A stretch of DNA of 64,000 nucleotides from Panacagrimonas sp052389915 (lineage in GTDB: Bacteria; Pseudomonadota; Gammaproteobacteria; Nevskiales; Nevskiaceae), in the NCBI GenBank assembly GCA_052389915.1, contig JBQTHL010000037.1, positions 1 to 64,000 of the forward strand, written 5' to 3'. The number at the start of each line of letters is the position of its first letter. Position 1 is the first letter of the stretch. Under the pieces are notes generated by a model, which ran no database searches, was not told where the DNA came from, and was given only the letters and a program-made list of their open reading frames with translations. Position numbers and translations under genes: made by a program. This document shows positions 9,021-18,020 of this stretch, piece after piece.

Positions 9021-9923
9021 TCACCAGACGGATTTCAGAAAGTCGCGGATGTTCGAGATCGCCTGCCGCGCCTCGATCAGATCGTCGGGGAACTGCTGGA
9101 AGACATGAATCATCCCGACCCAGACTTCCAGCCTCGCATCGACCCCGGCCTGTTGCGCCTTCTCGGCGAAGCGGCGCGAATCATCGAGCCCGGTTTCGCG
9201 ATCACCCACTTGCAGCAGCAGTGGCGGCAAGCCGCACAGATCGCCGTACAAGGGCGAGGCCAGCGGATCGCGCGGATTGCCATCGGCGCCGAGGTATTGT
9301 CGCGCGAGAGCGAGAATCATCGTGCGTTGATGGATTGGATCGGTCCTCGCACGAGTCTCGTAGCTTTCGCCCAATGCTTCCAAATCCGTGAGCGCAGAGA
9401 GCATCACGCCGGCCGCGGGCAGAGGCTGACTCTGTTCGCGCAATGCGAGCATGGTGGACACCACAAGCCCGCCACCTGCCGAATCACCTGCGAACGCAAT
9501 GCGGGAAGGCGGCACACCCTGCGACAGCAGCCAGCGATAGGCGCTGCATGCATCCTCCAGCGGAGCGGGGAAACCATGCTCGGGCATGAGCCTGTAGTTC
9601 AGGCCCAGCACGCGGCACGAGGCCGCGCTTGACAAGCGCGCCATCAAGTCCTGGTGTGAGGTCGCCGAACCGATCTTGAAACCACCACCGTGAAAATAGA
9701 TCAGCACGCGATCGCGCTGCGCGCCGGGCGCGGTGATCCAGCGCGCATCGACCCCGCCGGCGCCGATCGCTTCGACTTCCGCAGGCACCGCATCGAGCGG
9801 AAACAGCGCGTCCCAATCGGCGCGCATCTGCGTCATGGAAGTCGAGCGGTTCCAGCCGGCGTAAACCCTGCGGATTCGCGCGACCACATGCTCGATCGGC
9901 GTTGCCGAGTCGTCCACTTGCAT
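9021..9923 (-). CDS. Alpha/beta hydrolase, hormone-sensitive-lipase family esterase
   Basis: A 300-residue HSL-family (family IV) carboxylesterase. The oxyanion-hole motif HGGG is at residues 78-81 and the nucleophile motif GDSAGG places the serine at 148. The C-terminal GMIHVFQQFP supplies the histidine. It begins in a TGATG overlap with the SDR stop codon, so the two are translationally coupled. In the operon it may hydrolyse an ester or lactone intermediate. The frame stays open further upstream but that part is out-of-frame SDR sequence. Confidence 0.85.
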   Translation of the reverse strand: MQVDDSATPIEHVVARIRRVYAGWNRSTSMTQMRADWDALFPLDAVPAEVEAIGAGGVDARWITAPGAQRDRVLIYFHGGGFKIGSATSHQDLMARLSSAASCRVLGLNYRLMPEHGFPAPLEDACSAYRWLLSQGVPPSRIAFAGDSAGGGLVVSTMLALREQSQPLPAAGVMLSALTDLEALGESYETRARTDPIHQRTMILALARQYLGADGNPRDPLASPLYGDLCGLPPLLLQVGDRETGLDDSRRFAEKAQQAGVDARLEVWVGMIHVFQQFPDDLIEARQAISNIRDFLKSVW

Positions 9924-10663
9924 CACCCGCAGCCTTGGCCGCCGGACACCCCGAGCGTTTCGCCGGTGATGAACGCCGCCTCGTCGGAGGCGAGGAAAGC
10001 GACGGCAGCAGCTACTTCTTCTGGAGTGCCGAGACGACCGAGTAGCGTCGAAGCCTTCATCGCCTCCAACAACTTTTCGCCGCCGGTTTCCAGACCCTTG
10101 CGCAGCAGCGGCGTGTCCACCGGCCCTGGTGCGATCACGTTGGCGGTGACGCCGTAACGGCCATTTTCGCGCGCGATGGATTTGGTGAAAGCGATTACCC
10201 CGCCCTTGGCCGCGGCGTAAACCGATCCGCCTTTGGAACCGAGGCGCCCGGCTTCCGAGCCGATGTTGATGATGCGTCCGTAACCTTTTTTCTGCATCGC
10301 GGGAAGCACTGCATGCGTGGTAGCGAACACCGCCTCGAGATTGACCGCGAGCAGGTAACGCCACTCGTCCATCGTGGTCCTGGTGAAGAAGGCGTGCTGA
10401 TCCTGGCCAGCGTTGTTGACCAAGATGTCGAACGGACCCTGGGCCGTGACCACTTCGTGCGTCGCGTTCAGATCGACGAGATTGAGCCGGACCGCCAGGG
10501 CCCCGACTTCCGTGGCGAGCGCGTCGGCCAACGGCATGTCCTGCGCGCTGAACACCACCTGCGCACCTTCGGCTACGAGCCGGCGCACGATGGCGGCGCC
10601 GATGCCCTTGGAGCCGCCGGTCACGAAAGCGTGCTGGCCTTGCAGACTCTTGCGCGTGCCCAT
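9923..10663 (-). CDS. SDR family oxidoreductase (FabG-like)
   Basis: A 246-residue classical short-chain dehydrogenase. The cofactor motif TGGSKGIG is at 15-22, NNAG at about 83-86 and the catalytic YxxxK at Y149/K153. The residues after the second beta strand (SAQD) do not clearly decide NAD or NADP. It sits between the hydratase (2-base gap) and the esterase (1-base overlap), which suggests oxidation of a hydroxyl formed by the hydratase or the ring oxygenase. Confidence 0.87.
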   Translation of the reverse strand: MGTRKSLQGQHAFVTGGSKGIGAAIVRRLVAEGAQVVFSAQDMPLADALATEVGALAVRLNLVDLNATHEVVTAQGPFDILVNNAGQDQHAFFTRTTMDEWRYLLAVNLEAVFATTHAVLPAMQKKGYGRIINIGSEAGRLGSKGGSVYAAAKGGVIAFTKSIARENGRYGVTANVIAPGPVDTPLLRKGLETGGEKLLEAMKASTLLGRLGTPEEVAAAVAFLASDEAAFITGETLGVSGGQGCG

Positions 10664-10665
10664 GC

Positions 10666-11493
10666 TCAGCGCCCGGCGAATTTCGGTGCGCGCTTCTCGA
10701 TCACCGCGGCCAGGCCTTCATGCACGTCGGACGTGCGACAAAGGTCGGCCACGGTGCGCGCTTCCTCGGGCATCGCGGCGTCGACGCTGAGGCCGACGCC
10801 CGTCCAGAGCAGCCGCTTGGTCGCGGCGAGCGCACGCGGCGCGCCCGCGGCGAGCTTTTGTGCGTAGGCCATCGCCGAAGTCGCGAGGTCCGTGTCCGGC
10901 ACCACGAGATTGATGAGTCCCATATCCAGCGCCTCTTGCGCGGAGATGGTCGAATTCATCAGCAGCAATTCGGTCGCCTTGCGCGCACCGACCAGGCGCG
11001 GGAGCGTGACTGACAGACCTGCGTCCGGCGCCATGCCGACTCTTGTTGCCCCGGCGAGGAATTTCGCAGATTCGGATGCGATCACCAGATCGCTGGCACA
11101 CAGCAGGCCCATGCCGCCGCCGCCGGCGGTGTAGCCGTGCACGGCCGCGACGACGGGCGCATCGAGATGAATCAAGGCACCGATCACGACTTCCAGCAAG
11201 GCCGTTGCCTGGCGGATGTAATAAGGCAATTGCTCGCCTTGCGCGGCGAACACGTGCACATCGCCACCGGCGCAGAAATTGGCGCCCTTACCCGTCCACA
11301 GCAGCACGCGAATCCGGGGCTCGGTCTGGCAGCGCTTCAGCACCAGGTGCAGGCCTTCCAGCATCTCGATGTTGAGACCGTTGGCGGACTCCGGCCGGTT
11401 CATTTGCAGGTGTACGACGCCGCCGTGCAGGTCCAGCAGGGCAGGACCCTCGGTGACGAGGGGGATCACGGCGTCGCTCGCGACTTCGTTCAT
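10666..11493 (-). CDS. Enoyl-CoA hydratase/isomerase family protein
   Basis: A 275-residue crotonase-fold protein. NFCAGGDVHVF gives the first oxyanion-hole segment and VHGYTAGGGGMGLLCASDL the second; GVGMAPDAGLSVTLPRLVG follows. The usual pair of catalytic glutamates of hydratases is not obvious (Asp in APDAG), so isomerase or another crotonase reaction is possible. It lies in the Rieske operon with 10 bases to the beta-subunit gene, which suggests a CoA-linked substrate. Confidence 0.85.
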   Translation of the reverse strand: MNEVASDAVIPLVTEGPALLDLHGGVVHLQMNRPESANGLNIEMLEGLHLVLKRCQTEPRIRVLLWTGKGANFCAGGDVHVFAAQGEQLPYYIRQATALLEVVIGALIHLDAPVVAAVHGYTAGGGGMGLLCASDLVIASESAKFLAGATRVGMAPDAGLSVTLPRLVGARKATELLLMNSTISAQEALDMGLINLVVPDTDLATSAMAYAQKLAAGAPRALAATKRLLWTGVGLSVDAAMPEEARTVADLCRTSDVHEGLAAVIEKRAPKFAGR

Positions 11494-11503
11494 GAGGCTC
11501 CGG

Positions 11504-11980
11504 CTAAATGAGGAACGACAGCGTGTACAGCGGCTTGTCGTTGTTGACCAGCATCACTTTCTTGCGCGCCATGCGGAAGCTGTCGCCCTCGCGTCGCAGC
11601 AGATATTCGGTGCGTGTCGCCCAGACCGCTTCGGCGCGCTGGTTGGACTCGAAAATCATCGCGTTGGCCGTCACGCGAATCTCCGCGCCTTCGCGTTCGA
11701 GGATCTCGACATTGGAGACCACGCGTCGCAGGCGCGAGCGTGGCGTTTGCGAGTGGCGCTTGCCGGTGTGGAACTGCTTGATGCGCAACGCGATGCGCGA
11801 GCGGTTGTCGTAGACGATCGACATCTGGTTCTCCGGGTCGATGTCGTCGCCGTTGGCGGGAATCCAGTACACGCCGTCGTCGGCCCACAAGGCTTCCCAG
11901 GCGTCGTACTCGTGATCGTCCTGAAAGCGCGCCTCGCGGTAAATGAACTGCTCGACCTCGCGCAGCAACTCCCAGTCCAT
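11504..11980 (-). CDS. Aromatic-ring-hydroxylating dioxygenase, beta (small) subunit
   Basis: A 158-residue NTF2-fold small subunit of a Rieske non-heme iron oxygenase. EQFIYREARFQDDHEYDAWE, ALWADDGVYWIPAN and the C-terminal RKKVMLVNNDKPLYTLSFLI are typical of this family. Its start overlaps the alpha-subunit stop by one base (TAATG), so the subunits are coupled. No dedicated ferredoxin or reductase is in the operon, so electrons must come from elsewhere in the genome. Confidence 0.9.
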   Translation of the reverse strand: MDWELLREVEQFIYREARFQDDHEYDAWEALWADDGVYWIPANGDDIDPENQMSIVYDNRSRIALRIKQFHTGKRHSQTPRSRLRRVVSNVEILEREGAEIRVTANAMIFESNQRAEAVWATRTEYLLRREGDSFRMARKKVMLVNNDKPLYTLSFLI

Positions 11981-13236
11981 TACTTCGTCTCCATCAGCGC
12001 ACGGTAGTGCCGCCAGATGCCGCGCGAAGTGACCTCATCGGTTGCATCGCCAATCAGGAAGCCATCGGCATCGCGGCGCTCGCGGTGCTTGCCGCGGCCG
12101 AGGTAATTCCATTCGGGATTGCGGCTTTGCACGCCGCGCTGGGTGCGTTCGTACATCTCGGAATCGTCGGCCAACAGAAATCCGGCCGGCCCGACCGAGC
12201 CCATGGTCTGCTGGCGCAGGCGGCGATTCAGATCCGGCGCGCCCTTGAACTGCAAGGCTGTCACGTGCTGCACGGTGTCGTCCACCGCCAGCGCCTGGAT
12301 CACGAAGATCTGGATTTCTGCGATGAAGAGGTTCGGAAAGATCATCACGTGCGGTGTGCCGTCGATCATGATCTGTCGCGCCTTCTCCTCGCCGTACGCC
12401 GCCTTCATGCGAGCCGTGTAATCGGGCACACGATCCTCGTGGGTGCCGAACCAGCCCATCGGCTTGCCGATGCGACGGAACTCGGGGCGCAGATCGTTCT
12501 CGGTGTGACCGTTGCCGAGGTCGCGCGCCAACGCGGTGGACTTGCTTCCATACAGATCGCCGATGCCGCTCTTGGCGACGCTGAAGATCGAGGCGTGCAC
12601 GAACTGCGGGTGGTAGCCGTCGGTCTCGTTCTCAACCAGGAATTTCCAGTTGGACTTGGCCCGGTGCTTCAGAAACCCGGCTGTGATCTCGACCTCTCCT
12701 TCCGGCGAGGTTTCCACCAGCCGGTCGATCGCGTCGCGCGCGCCGCAGAGATATTCCGCGAGCGTTGGGCCATCGGCCGCAAACGAACCGAACACGAAGC
12801 CCTTGTAGATGCCGACGCGGGTCACGCGACCGAGTCCGAGCTGAGTCTTGTCCGCAGTCTCGTAACCGTCGGCGAATGGGAAGCCGCGCAGGGAGCCGTT
12901 GTTGTTGAAGGTCCAGCCGTGGTACGGGCAGGTGAAGGAACCGCGATTACCTTTCTGCTCAGCACAAACCTGGTTGCCGCGATGCGCGCAGCGGTTGAGC
13001 AGCAGGTGCACCGTGCCGTCCTTGTCGCGCGTCATGATGACGGGCTGCGGGCCGATGGATTTCATGACGAAGTCGTTCACGTTCGGCACCTCGCTCACAT
13101 GGCCGACATACACCCAGGTGCGGTACCAGATCTTCTCCAGCTCGGCCTGGAATAAAGCCTCGTCGGTGTACAGCGAACCATGCACGCGGTCCGCCTGGAC
13201 CAGATACTCGAAGTCATGAGAAGCCAGGGTCGTCAT
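11980..13236 (-). CDS. Aromatic-ring-hydroxylating dioxygenase, alpha (large) subunit
   Basis: A 418-residue catalytic subunit of a Rieske oxygenase. The [2Fe-2S] site is C-x-H ... C-x2-H in CAHRGNQVCAEQKGN and SFTCPYHGWTF. The mononuclear iron site shows as ENETDGYHPQFVH. The ATG at 13236 begins the usual family start (EYLVQADRVHGSLY); the frame is open another 50 codons upstream but that part is basic and not family-like. The ribosome site is weak, so the start has some doubt. This is the first gene of the minus-strand operon reaching to 7701, divergent from a CoA ligase; the 173-bp gap should hold both promoters. Confidence 0.9.
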   Translation of the reverse strand: MTTLASHDFEYLVQADRVHGSLYTDEALFQAELEKIWYRTWVYVGHVSEVPNVNDFVMKSIGPQPVIMTRDKDGTVHLLLNRCAHRGNQVCAEQKGNRGSFTCPYHGWTFNNNGSLRGFPFADGYETADKTQLGLGRVTRVGIYKGFVFGSFAADGPTLAEYLCGARDAIDRLVETSPEGEVEITAGFLKHRAKSNWKFLVENETDGYHPQFVHASIFSVAKSGIGDLYGSKSTALARDLGNGHTENDLRPEFRRIGKPMGWFGTHEDRVPDYTARMKAAYGEEKARQIMIDGTPHVMIFPNLFIAEIQIFVIQALAVDDTVQHVTALQFKGAPDLNRRLRQQTMGSVGPAGFLLADDSEMYERTQRGVQSRNPEWNYLGRGKHRERRDADGFLIGDATDEVTSRGIWRHYRALMETK

Positions 13237-13409
13237 CGTCTTGTCGTGCAGGTATTCGCAAACCCGTAAGCAGGGATGGTTCAATGTATCGGCCGGCCGA
13301 AAACGGCCGAATCGTCGCTTCCGACGAGTTGCCACGAAAGGCTTTTTCCTATTGTCCTCCGACATGCGGTAAAAAGCGTTCCGCAATCACAACGATCTGG
13401 AGAGAGTGA

Positions 13410-14963
13410 ATGAGCGAGGCCCAGCCCCTGCGCTACCCCGGCATGTATACGGCGACTCACGGCGACAAGCCGGCCGTCATCATGGCCGAGACCGGCGCCA
13501 CCATGAGCTACGCGGAGCTGGACGCCTATGCCAACCGGCTCGCGCGGCTCTATCAGTCTCTGGGCTTGAAGGCCGGCGATCACGTGGCCTACTGCCTGGA
13601 GAACCGGCTCGAAGGCACTGCGCTGCAATGGGGCGCGCACTACGCCGGGCTCTATTACTCCTTCATCAGCTCGCGGCTGACCCAGACCGAGGCGGCGTAC
13701 ATCGTCGATGACTGTGATGCCCGGGTTGTCGTGCTCAGCGGCAAGACGGCGCCGGGGCTGATCGATGCCTTGCGCGCGCTGCCGCGACCGCCAAAGCTCT
13801 ACACGCTCGACGGCGGCAGCGACCTCGAATCCCTGCCCGAATCGCTCAAGACATTCGACGCCTCGCCGATTCAGGGCACGCTCGAAGGCAGCGACATGCT
13901 TTATTCCTCGGGCACCACCGGCCGACCCAAGGGCGTCAAACCCACCATGACCGGTCTGCCGCTCGGCAGCACGGCGAAAATCGCGGACCTGATGATTCGC
14001 GGGTTCGGCTGCAATGCAAACTCGGTGTACCTGTCGCCCGCGCCCTACTACCACGCTGCGCCGCTGAAATGGTCGATGGGCATCACCGCGATCGGCGGCA
14101 CCGTGGTCGTCATGGAGAAGTTCGACGCGGAGAACGCGCTGCGCGCCATCGACCGATACAAGGCCACGCACAGCCAGTGGGTGCCGACCATGTTCCATCG
14201 CCTGCTCGGACTGCCGGCCGACGCGAAGAACAAGTACGACCTGTCCAGTCACAAGGTCGCCATTCACGCCGCGGCGCCGTGCCCCATTCCGACCAAGCAG
14301 GCGATGATCGACTGGTGGGGCGAGATCGTGTTCGAGTACTACTCCTGCACTGAGGCCATCGGCATGACCTACACCGATAGCAAGGCCTGGCTGAAGCATC
14401 CGGGCACGGTGGGCCGGGCCTTGCTGGGCGTGCCGCACATCATCGGCGAGGACGGCCAGGAAGTACCGGTGGGCGAAGAAGGTCTGGTGTACTTCTCCGG
14501 CGGCATCGGGTTCAGCTACCACAAGGACCCGGCCAAGACCGCGGAGGCGCACACCAAGGACGGCTGGGCCACGGTCGGCGACATCGGCAAGCTCAACGAC
14601 GAAGGCTTCCTGTTCCTCACCGACCGCAAGAGCAACATGATCATCTCCGGCGGCGTGAACGTTTACCCGCAGGAAACCGAGAACGTGCTCATCACCCATC
14701 CATCAGTGTTCGACGTGGCCGTGATCGGCACGCCGCACGAGGATTTCGGCGAAGAAGTCCGCGCCGTTGTAAAGCTCGAACCGGGTGTGGCGCCGAGCGC
14801 TGCGCTGGTGCAGGAACTGATCGCCTATTGCCGCGAGCAGCTCTCACCCATCAAGTGCCCGCGAGCCATCGATTTCCGCGACAGCCTTCCGCGCGAGCCG
14901 AACGGCAAGCTGCTCAAGCGGCTGTTGCGGGATGAGTATCGGGCGGCGTTTGCGAAGGGATAG
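13410..14963 (+). CDS. Acyl-CoA synthetase (AMP-forming), class I adenylate-forming enzyme
   Basis: A 517-residue AMP-binding ligase. The phosphate-binding loop LYSSGTTGRPKGV, the A5-type motif EYYSCTEAIGMTYT, DGWATVGDIGKLNDEGFLFLTDR and the C-terminal PREPNGKLLKRLLRDEY with its catalytic lysine are all present. GGAGAG precedes the start. It is divergent from the Rieske operon and may activate the acid substrate or product of that route. It is about the same length as the ligase at 16463 but clearly a different paralogue. Confidence 0.9.
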   Translation: MSEAQPLRYPGMYTATHGDKPAVIMAETGATMSYAELDAYANRLARLYQSLGLKAGDHVAYCLENRLEGTALQWGAHYAGLYYSFISSRLTQTEAAYIVDDCDARVVVLSGKTAPGLIDALRALPRPPKLYTLDGGSDLESLPESLKTFDASPIQGTLEGSDMLYSSGTTGRPKGVKPTMTGLPLGSTAKIADLMIRGFGCNANSVYLSPAPYYHAAPLKWSMGITAIGGTVVVMEKFDAENALRAIDRYKATHSQWVPTMFHRLLGLPADAKNKYDLSSHKVAIHAAAPCPIPTKQAMIDWWGEIVFEYYSCTEAIGMTYTDSKAWLKHPGTVGRALLGVPHIIGEDGQEVPVGEEGLVYFSGGIGFSYHKDPAKTAEAHTKDGWATVGDIGKLNDEGFLFLTDRKSNMIISGGVNVYPQETENVLITHPSVFDVAVIGTPHEDFGEEVRAVVKLEPGVAPSAALVQELIAYCREQLSPIKCPRAIDFRDSLPREPNGKLLKRLLRDEYRAAFAKG

Positions 14964-15076
14964 ACGCCTCCTCATTACCCGACCATTGGTTACGATTCGG
15001 CTATCGCCTCATCAGCACCGTATGGGCCCTGGGGCCGTCGGTGGAGGAATCTGGCCCTGGCACGGAGAACACGGAC

Positions 15077-16306
15077 ATGACCATCGACTTTCGGATTCGC
15101 AGCTTGGCACCCGTCTTGCTCGCCACGGTGCCGCTTCTGGCACAGGCTGCACCCGAGGATTCCGACCCCAGCTTCGGCACCGGCGGGTCGACGATAAGCG
15201 AACTGGGCGGTAGCGGCGCGGTCACCGCGGGCGGCATCGCAAGGGACGCGCAAGATCGGGTCTACCTGCTGGTTCAACGCCAGACGGAAGGATCGGTATT
15301 TCCCCCGCAACTGGCCAGCAACGAATTCGAGATCCTGCGCTACAGCGCTGACGGCGTGCTGGACACCGCGTTCGGCGATGCCGGCCGCCTGGCAATCGAT
15401 GACGGGGGCAGCACGTTCGCCGGCCTGCTGGTCGACGACACCGGCAACGGTCTGCTGTTGACCGGCGTCGACGAAAGTACGCTGGACGCAGTGGTCGCGC
15501 GTTTCAATTTTCAGGGCCAGGCGGATTTCGCATTCGGCGACCAAGGCTTCGCTCGTCTTTCCCTGGGTCAGATCGATACCGGAACTGCGCTGCTCATTCA
15601 GCCCGACGGCGCCATCCTCGTCGGCGGCGAAAGCTTCGACAATAGTCTCGGCAGCTTCAACCGAGGTTTCGCTGCGCGACTGAACTCGGACGGTAGCCAG
15701 GATCTGGCTTTCGGCGATGCTGGCTACTGGCGCCTGTCGCGGGTGCGCAGCGACGGTGACGCCGTCGTCGATCTGGCCCTCGATTCGGATGGACGCATCC
15801 TGCTCTGTGGCCATACCGTAAGCCGCGGATCGCCCGGAGATCTCCTGCTCGCGCGCCTGTCCGCTTCGGGGATTTCCGACGCGAGTTTCGGACCGCTGGG
15901 CGTGAACCTGTATGACTTTGGCCGCGATGACGCCTGCGCCGCCGTCCAGCCTCAGTCCAGCGGAAAGATCGGCCTTGCCTCGCTCACCGGCAACACGCTC
16001 ACCATTGCGCGTATCGGCAACGACAACGGTCTCGACCCCAGCTTCGACCTGGACGGGATGCAGAGCGGCCCGCTGGAGTCCACCATCTTTCCCAGGCCCG
16101 CAATTCCGCAGCGCGACGGCAAACTGGTTCTCGCCACGGCCAATGGCGCTCCGCGCGTCGAGCTGGTGCGGGTGGAAGGTTCGCCTGAATTAGCCGAAAG
16201 CCTGGCCGATTCCGGTGGCGGCGGTGGTGGCGGAGGCGGAGGCGGAAGCCTGGGACTACTGAGTCTTGCGGGATTGCTGGCCGCTGCGGGTTTGAGGAGG
16301 CGGTGA
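15077..16306 (+). CDS. Secreted delta-60-repeat beta-propeller-like protein with GlyGly-CTERM-type tail
   Basis: A 409-residue exported protein. A signal peptide covers about residues 1-25 (RIRSLAPVLLATVPLLAQAA). The mature part repeats a DxxFG motif (DPSFGTGG, DTAFGDAG, DFAFGDQG, DLAFGDAG, DASFGPLG, DPSFDLDG) at roughly 50-60 residue spacing, matching the delta-60 repeat family. The C-terminus has an uninterrupted glycine run after DS, then SLGLLSLAGLLAAAGLRRR: glycine run, one membrane helix and an arginine cluster, the layout of GlyGly-CTERM (rhombosortase) sorting signals. Function is unknown. No rhombosortase is in the window. Confidence 0.75.
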   Translation: MTIDFRIRSLAPVLLATVPLLAQAAPEDSDPSFGTGGSTISELGGSGAVTAGGIARDAQDRVYLLVQRQTEGSVFPPQLASNEFEILRYSADGVLDTAFGDAGRLAIDDGGSTFAGLLVDDTGNGLLLTGVDESTLDAVVARFNFQGQADFAFGDQGFARLSLGQIDTGTALLIQPDGAILVGGESFDNSLGSFNRGFAARLNSDGSQDLAFGDAGYWRLSRVRSDGDAVVDLALDSDGRILLCGHTVSRGSPGDLLLARLSASGISDASFGPLGVNLYDFGRDDACAAVQPQSSGKIGLASLTGNTLTIARIGNDNGLDPSFDLDGMQSGPLESTIFPRPAIPQRDGKLVLATANGAPRVELVRVEGSPELAESLADSGGGGGGGGGGGSLGLLSLAGLLAAAGLRRR

Positions 16307-16360
16307 TCGGCAGGCCGCATGAGGAGTTGGTGAGGAAGTGCGGGCCGTGGTGCAGCGCAG

Positions 16361-16448
16361 TGGGGCGGGTTAGCGGCTTCATCGCGTAACCCGCCTTCCG
16401 CGGAATCGGCGGGTTACGGCGCGAAAAGCCGCGCCTAACCCGCCCTAC
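16361..16448. repeat. REP-like palindromic repeat (GGCGGGTTA type)
   Basis: Converging arms GGGGCGGGTTAGCGGC and GCCGCGCCTAACCCGCCC flank an inner pair GTAACCCGCC / GGCGGGTTAC. It lies between two convergent genes and may serve as a bidirectional terminator. It resembles the repeat at position 1 more than the GTAGGAG family. Confidence 0.8.
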
Positions 16449-16462
16449 GGTTAGTGACTGAT

Positions 16463-18019
16463 TCAGCCCACTCCGCGCGCCCGATCTTTCCAGTACGGTT
16501 CGCGCAGCAGGTTCTTCTGCAGCTTGCCCGCCGCCGAGATCGGCAGCGCATCGCGAAACTCGACGCTGCGCGGACACTTGTAGCCGCCGATGAGGTTCTT
16601 GCAATGCTGGATGATGTCCGCAGCCTCGGCGCTCGCGCCGGGCTTGAGCACCACCACGGCGTGCACGCTCTCGCCCCATTGCTCGCTGGGAATGCCGATG
16701 ACCGCACTCATGGCGATGGCGGGATGGCGCGACAGCGCGCTTTCCACTTCGCAGGAGTAAACGTTCTCGCCCCCGCTTACGATCATGTCCTTGAGACGAT
16801 CGACGATGAACACGAAGCCTTCGTCGTCCATGTAGGCGACGTCGCCAGTGTGCAGCCAGCCGCCTCGCAAGGCCTTGGCGGTCTGCTCGGGTTGTTGCCA
16901 GTAGCCCTGCATCACCATCGGGCCGCGCACGAGGATTTCGCCGGGTGTGCCGCGGGGGCATTCGCTGCCGTCGGCGGCGGCGATCTTTATTTCTGCCGCC
17001 GGCACCGCCATGCCGGCGGCGCGCAGCTTGCCGCGCCGGCGTCCCTCGACGGTGTGGAATTCGCGGGGGAGCATCAGGGTGAGACCGGTCTCGGACATGC
17101 CGTAGCCCTGCGCAAAACCCGCGCGGGGCAGACTGATCATCGCGCGGTCGAGCACCGCTTCGGCAATCGGCGAGGCGCCGTAGTACACGCGCTCCAGGCT
17201 GGACAGATCGCGACCCGCGGCCTCCGGATGATCCACCAGCATTTGCAGCATGGTCGGCACCAGCATGAGGTCGGTGGGGCGTTCGCGCTCGATGAGTTCG
17301 AGCGCAGCGGTCGGACTGAACGCGGGCAGGATGAGGTTCGTGGCGCCCGAGATCAGCGAGTTGAACAGCATCTGCAAGCCGGCCATGTGGAACAGCGGCA
17401 CCGCGTGCAGATGAATAGGCCCGACGCTGCCGCACATGGCCACCGAACCGAGCGAGGCCGCGGCCATGTTGGTGTGGCTGAGCATCACGCCTTTTGGAAA
17501 GCCCGTGGTGCCGCCGGTGTAGAGCACGAAGGCGAGGTCGTCGCCGCTGCGATGCGCATCCTCGATGGGCGCATTGGATTGGATCAGTGCCTCGTAGCCG
17601 AGCATGCCTTCCGGCACCGGCCCGTCGCCGATGTAGATGAGCTGGCGTAGGCCAGGCAGTTCGATTGCTGCGGCTTGCGCGAGCTTGGCGAAGTTGTCGT
17701 CCACCAGCAGCAGGCTGGCACCGCAATCCTTCAGGCCGTGCACGATTTCAGCCGCGCTCCAGCGGATGTTCACCGGGCTGGACACGCCGCCGGCCCAGAA
17801 CGTGGCGAGGTAGTGTTCGACGACGCGATCGGAGTTGAGCGCGAGCATGGCCACGCGCTCGCCGGGTTTAAGCCCAAATGTCCGCAGTGCCCCGGCAAAT
17901 CGGGCCACGCGCTCGCCGAACTGGCGGAATGTATGTCGACGATTGCCACAGATCGTCGCGATCCGCTCCGGGTGGTGACGCAGCGAGCGATGCAGCGGCT
18001 GGGTCAAGTAGAAGGACAT
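16463..18019 (-). CDS. Long-chain-fatty-acid/acyl-CoA synthetase (FadD-like)
   Basis: A 518-residue AMP-forming acyl-CoA ligase. The P-loop VLYTGGTTGFPKGVMLSHT, the A5-like GYGMSETGLTLM, the A7 segment GWLHTGDVAYMDDEGFVFIVDRLKDMI and the C-terminal lysine in SAAGKLQKNLL are present. Its start lies one base after the stop of the P450 gene, so the two are one operon. This suggests that a P450-oxidised acid is activated to its CoA ester. Confidence 0.9.
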   Translation of the reverse strand: MSFYLTQPLHRSLRHHPERIATICGNRRHTFRQFGERVARFAGALRTFGLKPGERVAMLALNSDRVVEHYLATFWAGGVSSPVNIRWSAAEIVHGLKDCGASLLLVDDNFAKLAQAAAIELPGLRQLIYIGDGPVPEGMLGYEALIQSNAPIEDAHRSGDDLAFVLYTGGTTGFPKGVMLSHTNMAAASLGSVAMCGSVGPIHLHAVPLFHMAGLQMLFNSLISGATNLILPAFSPTAALELIERERPTDLMLVPTMLQMLVDHPEAAGRDLSSLERVYYGASPIAEAVLDRAMISLPRAGFAQGYGMSETGLTLMLPREFHTVEGRRRGKLRAAGMAVPAAEIKIAAADGSECPRGTPGEILVRGPMVMQGYWQQPEQTAKALRGGWLHTGDVAYMDDEGFVFIVDRLKDMIVSGGENVYSCEVESALSRHPAIAMSAVIGIPSEQWGESVHAVVVLKPGASAEAADIIQHCKNLIGGYKCPRSVEFRDALPISAAGKLQKNLLREPYWKDRARGVG

Positions 18020-18020
18020 G

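Noticed and set aside
16217..16250. Run of GGN codons as a possible sequence or assembly artefact
   Set aside because: The glycine run is followed in frame by a proper GlyGly-CTERM-like helix and arginine cluster, so the frame is intact and the run is biological.
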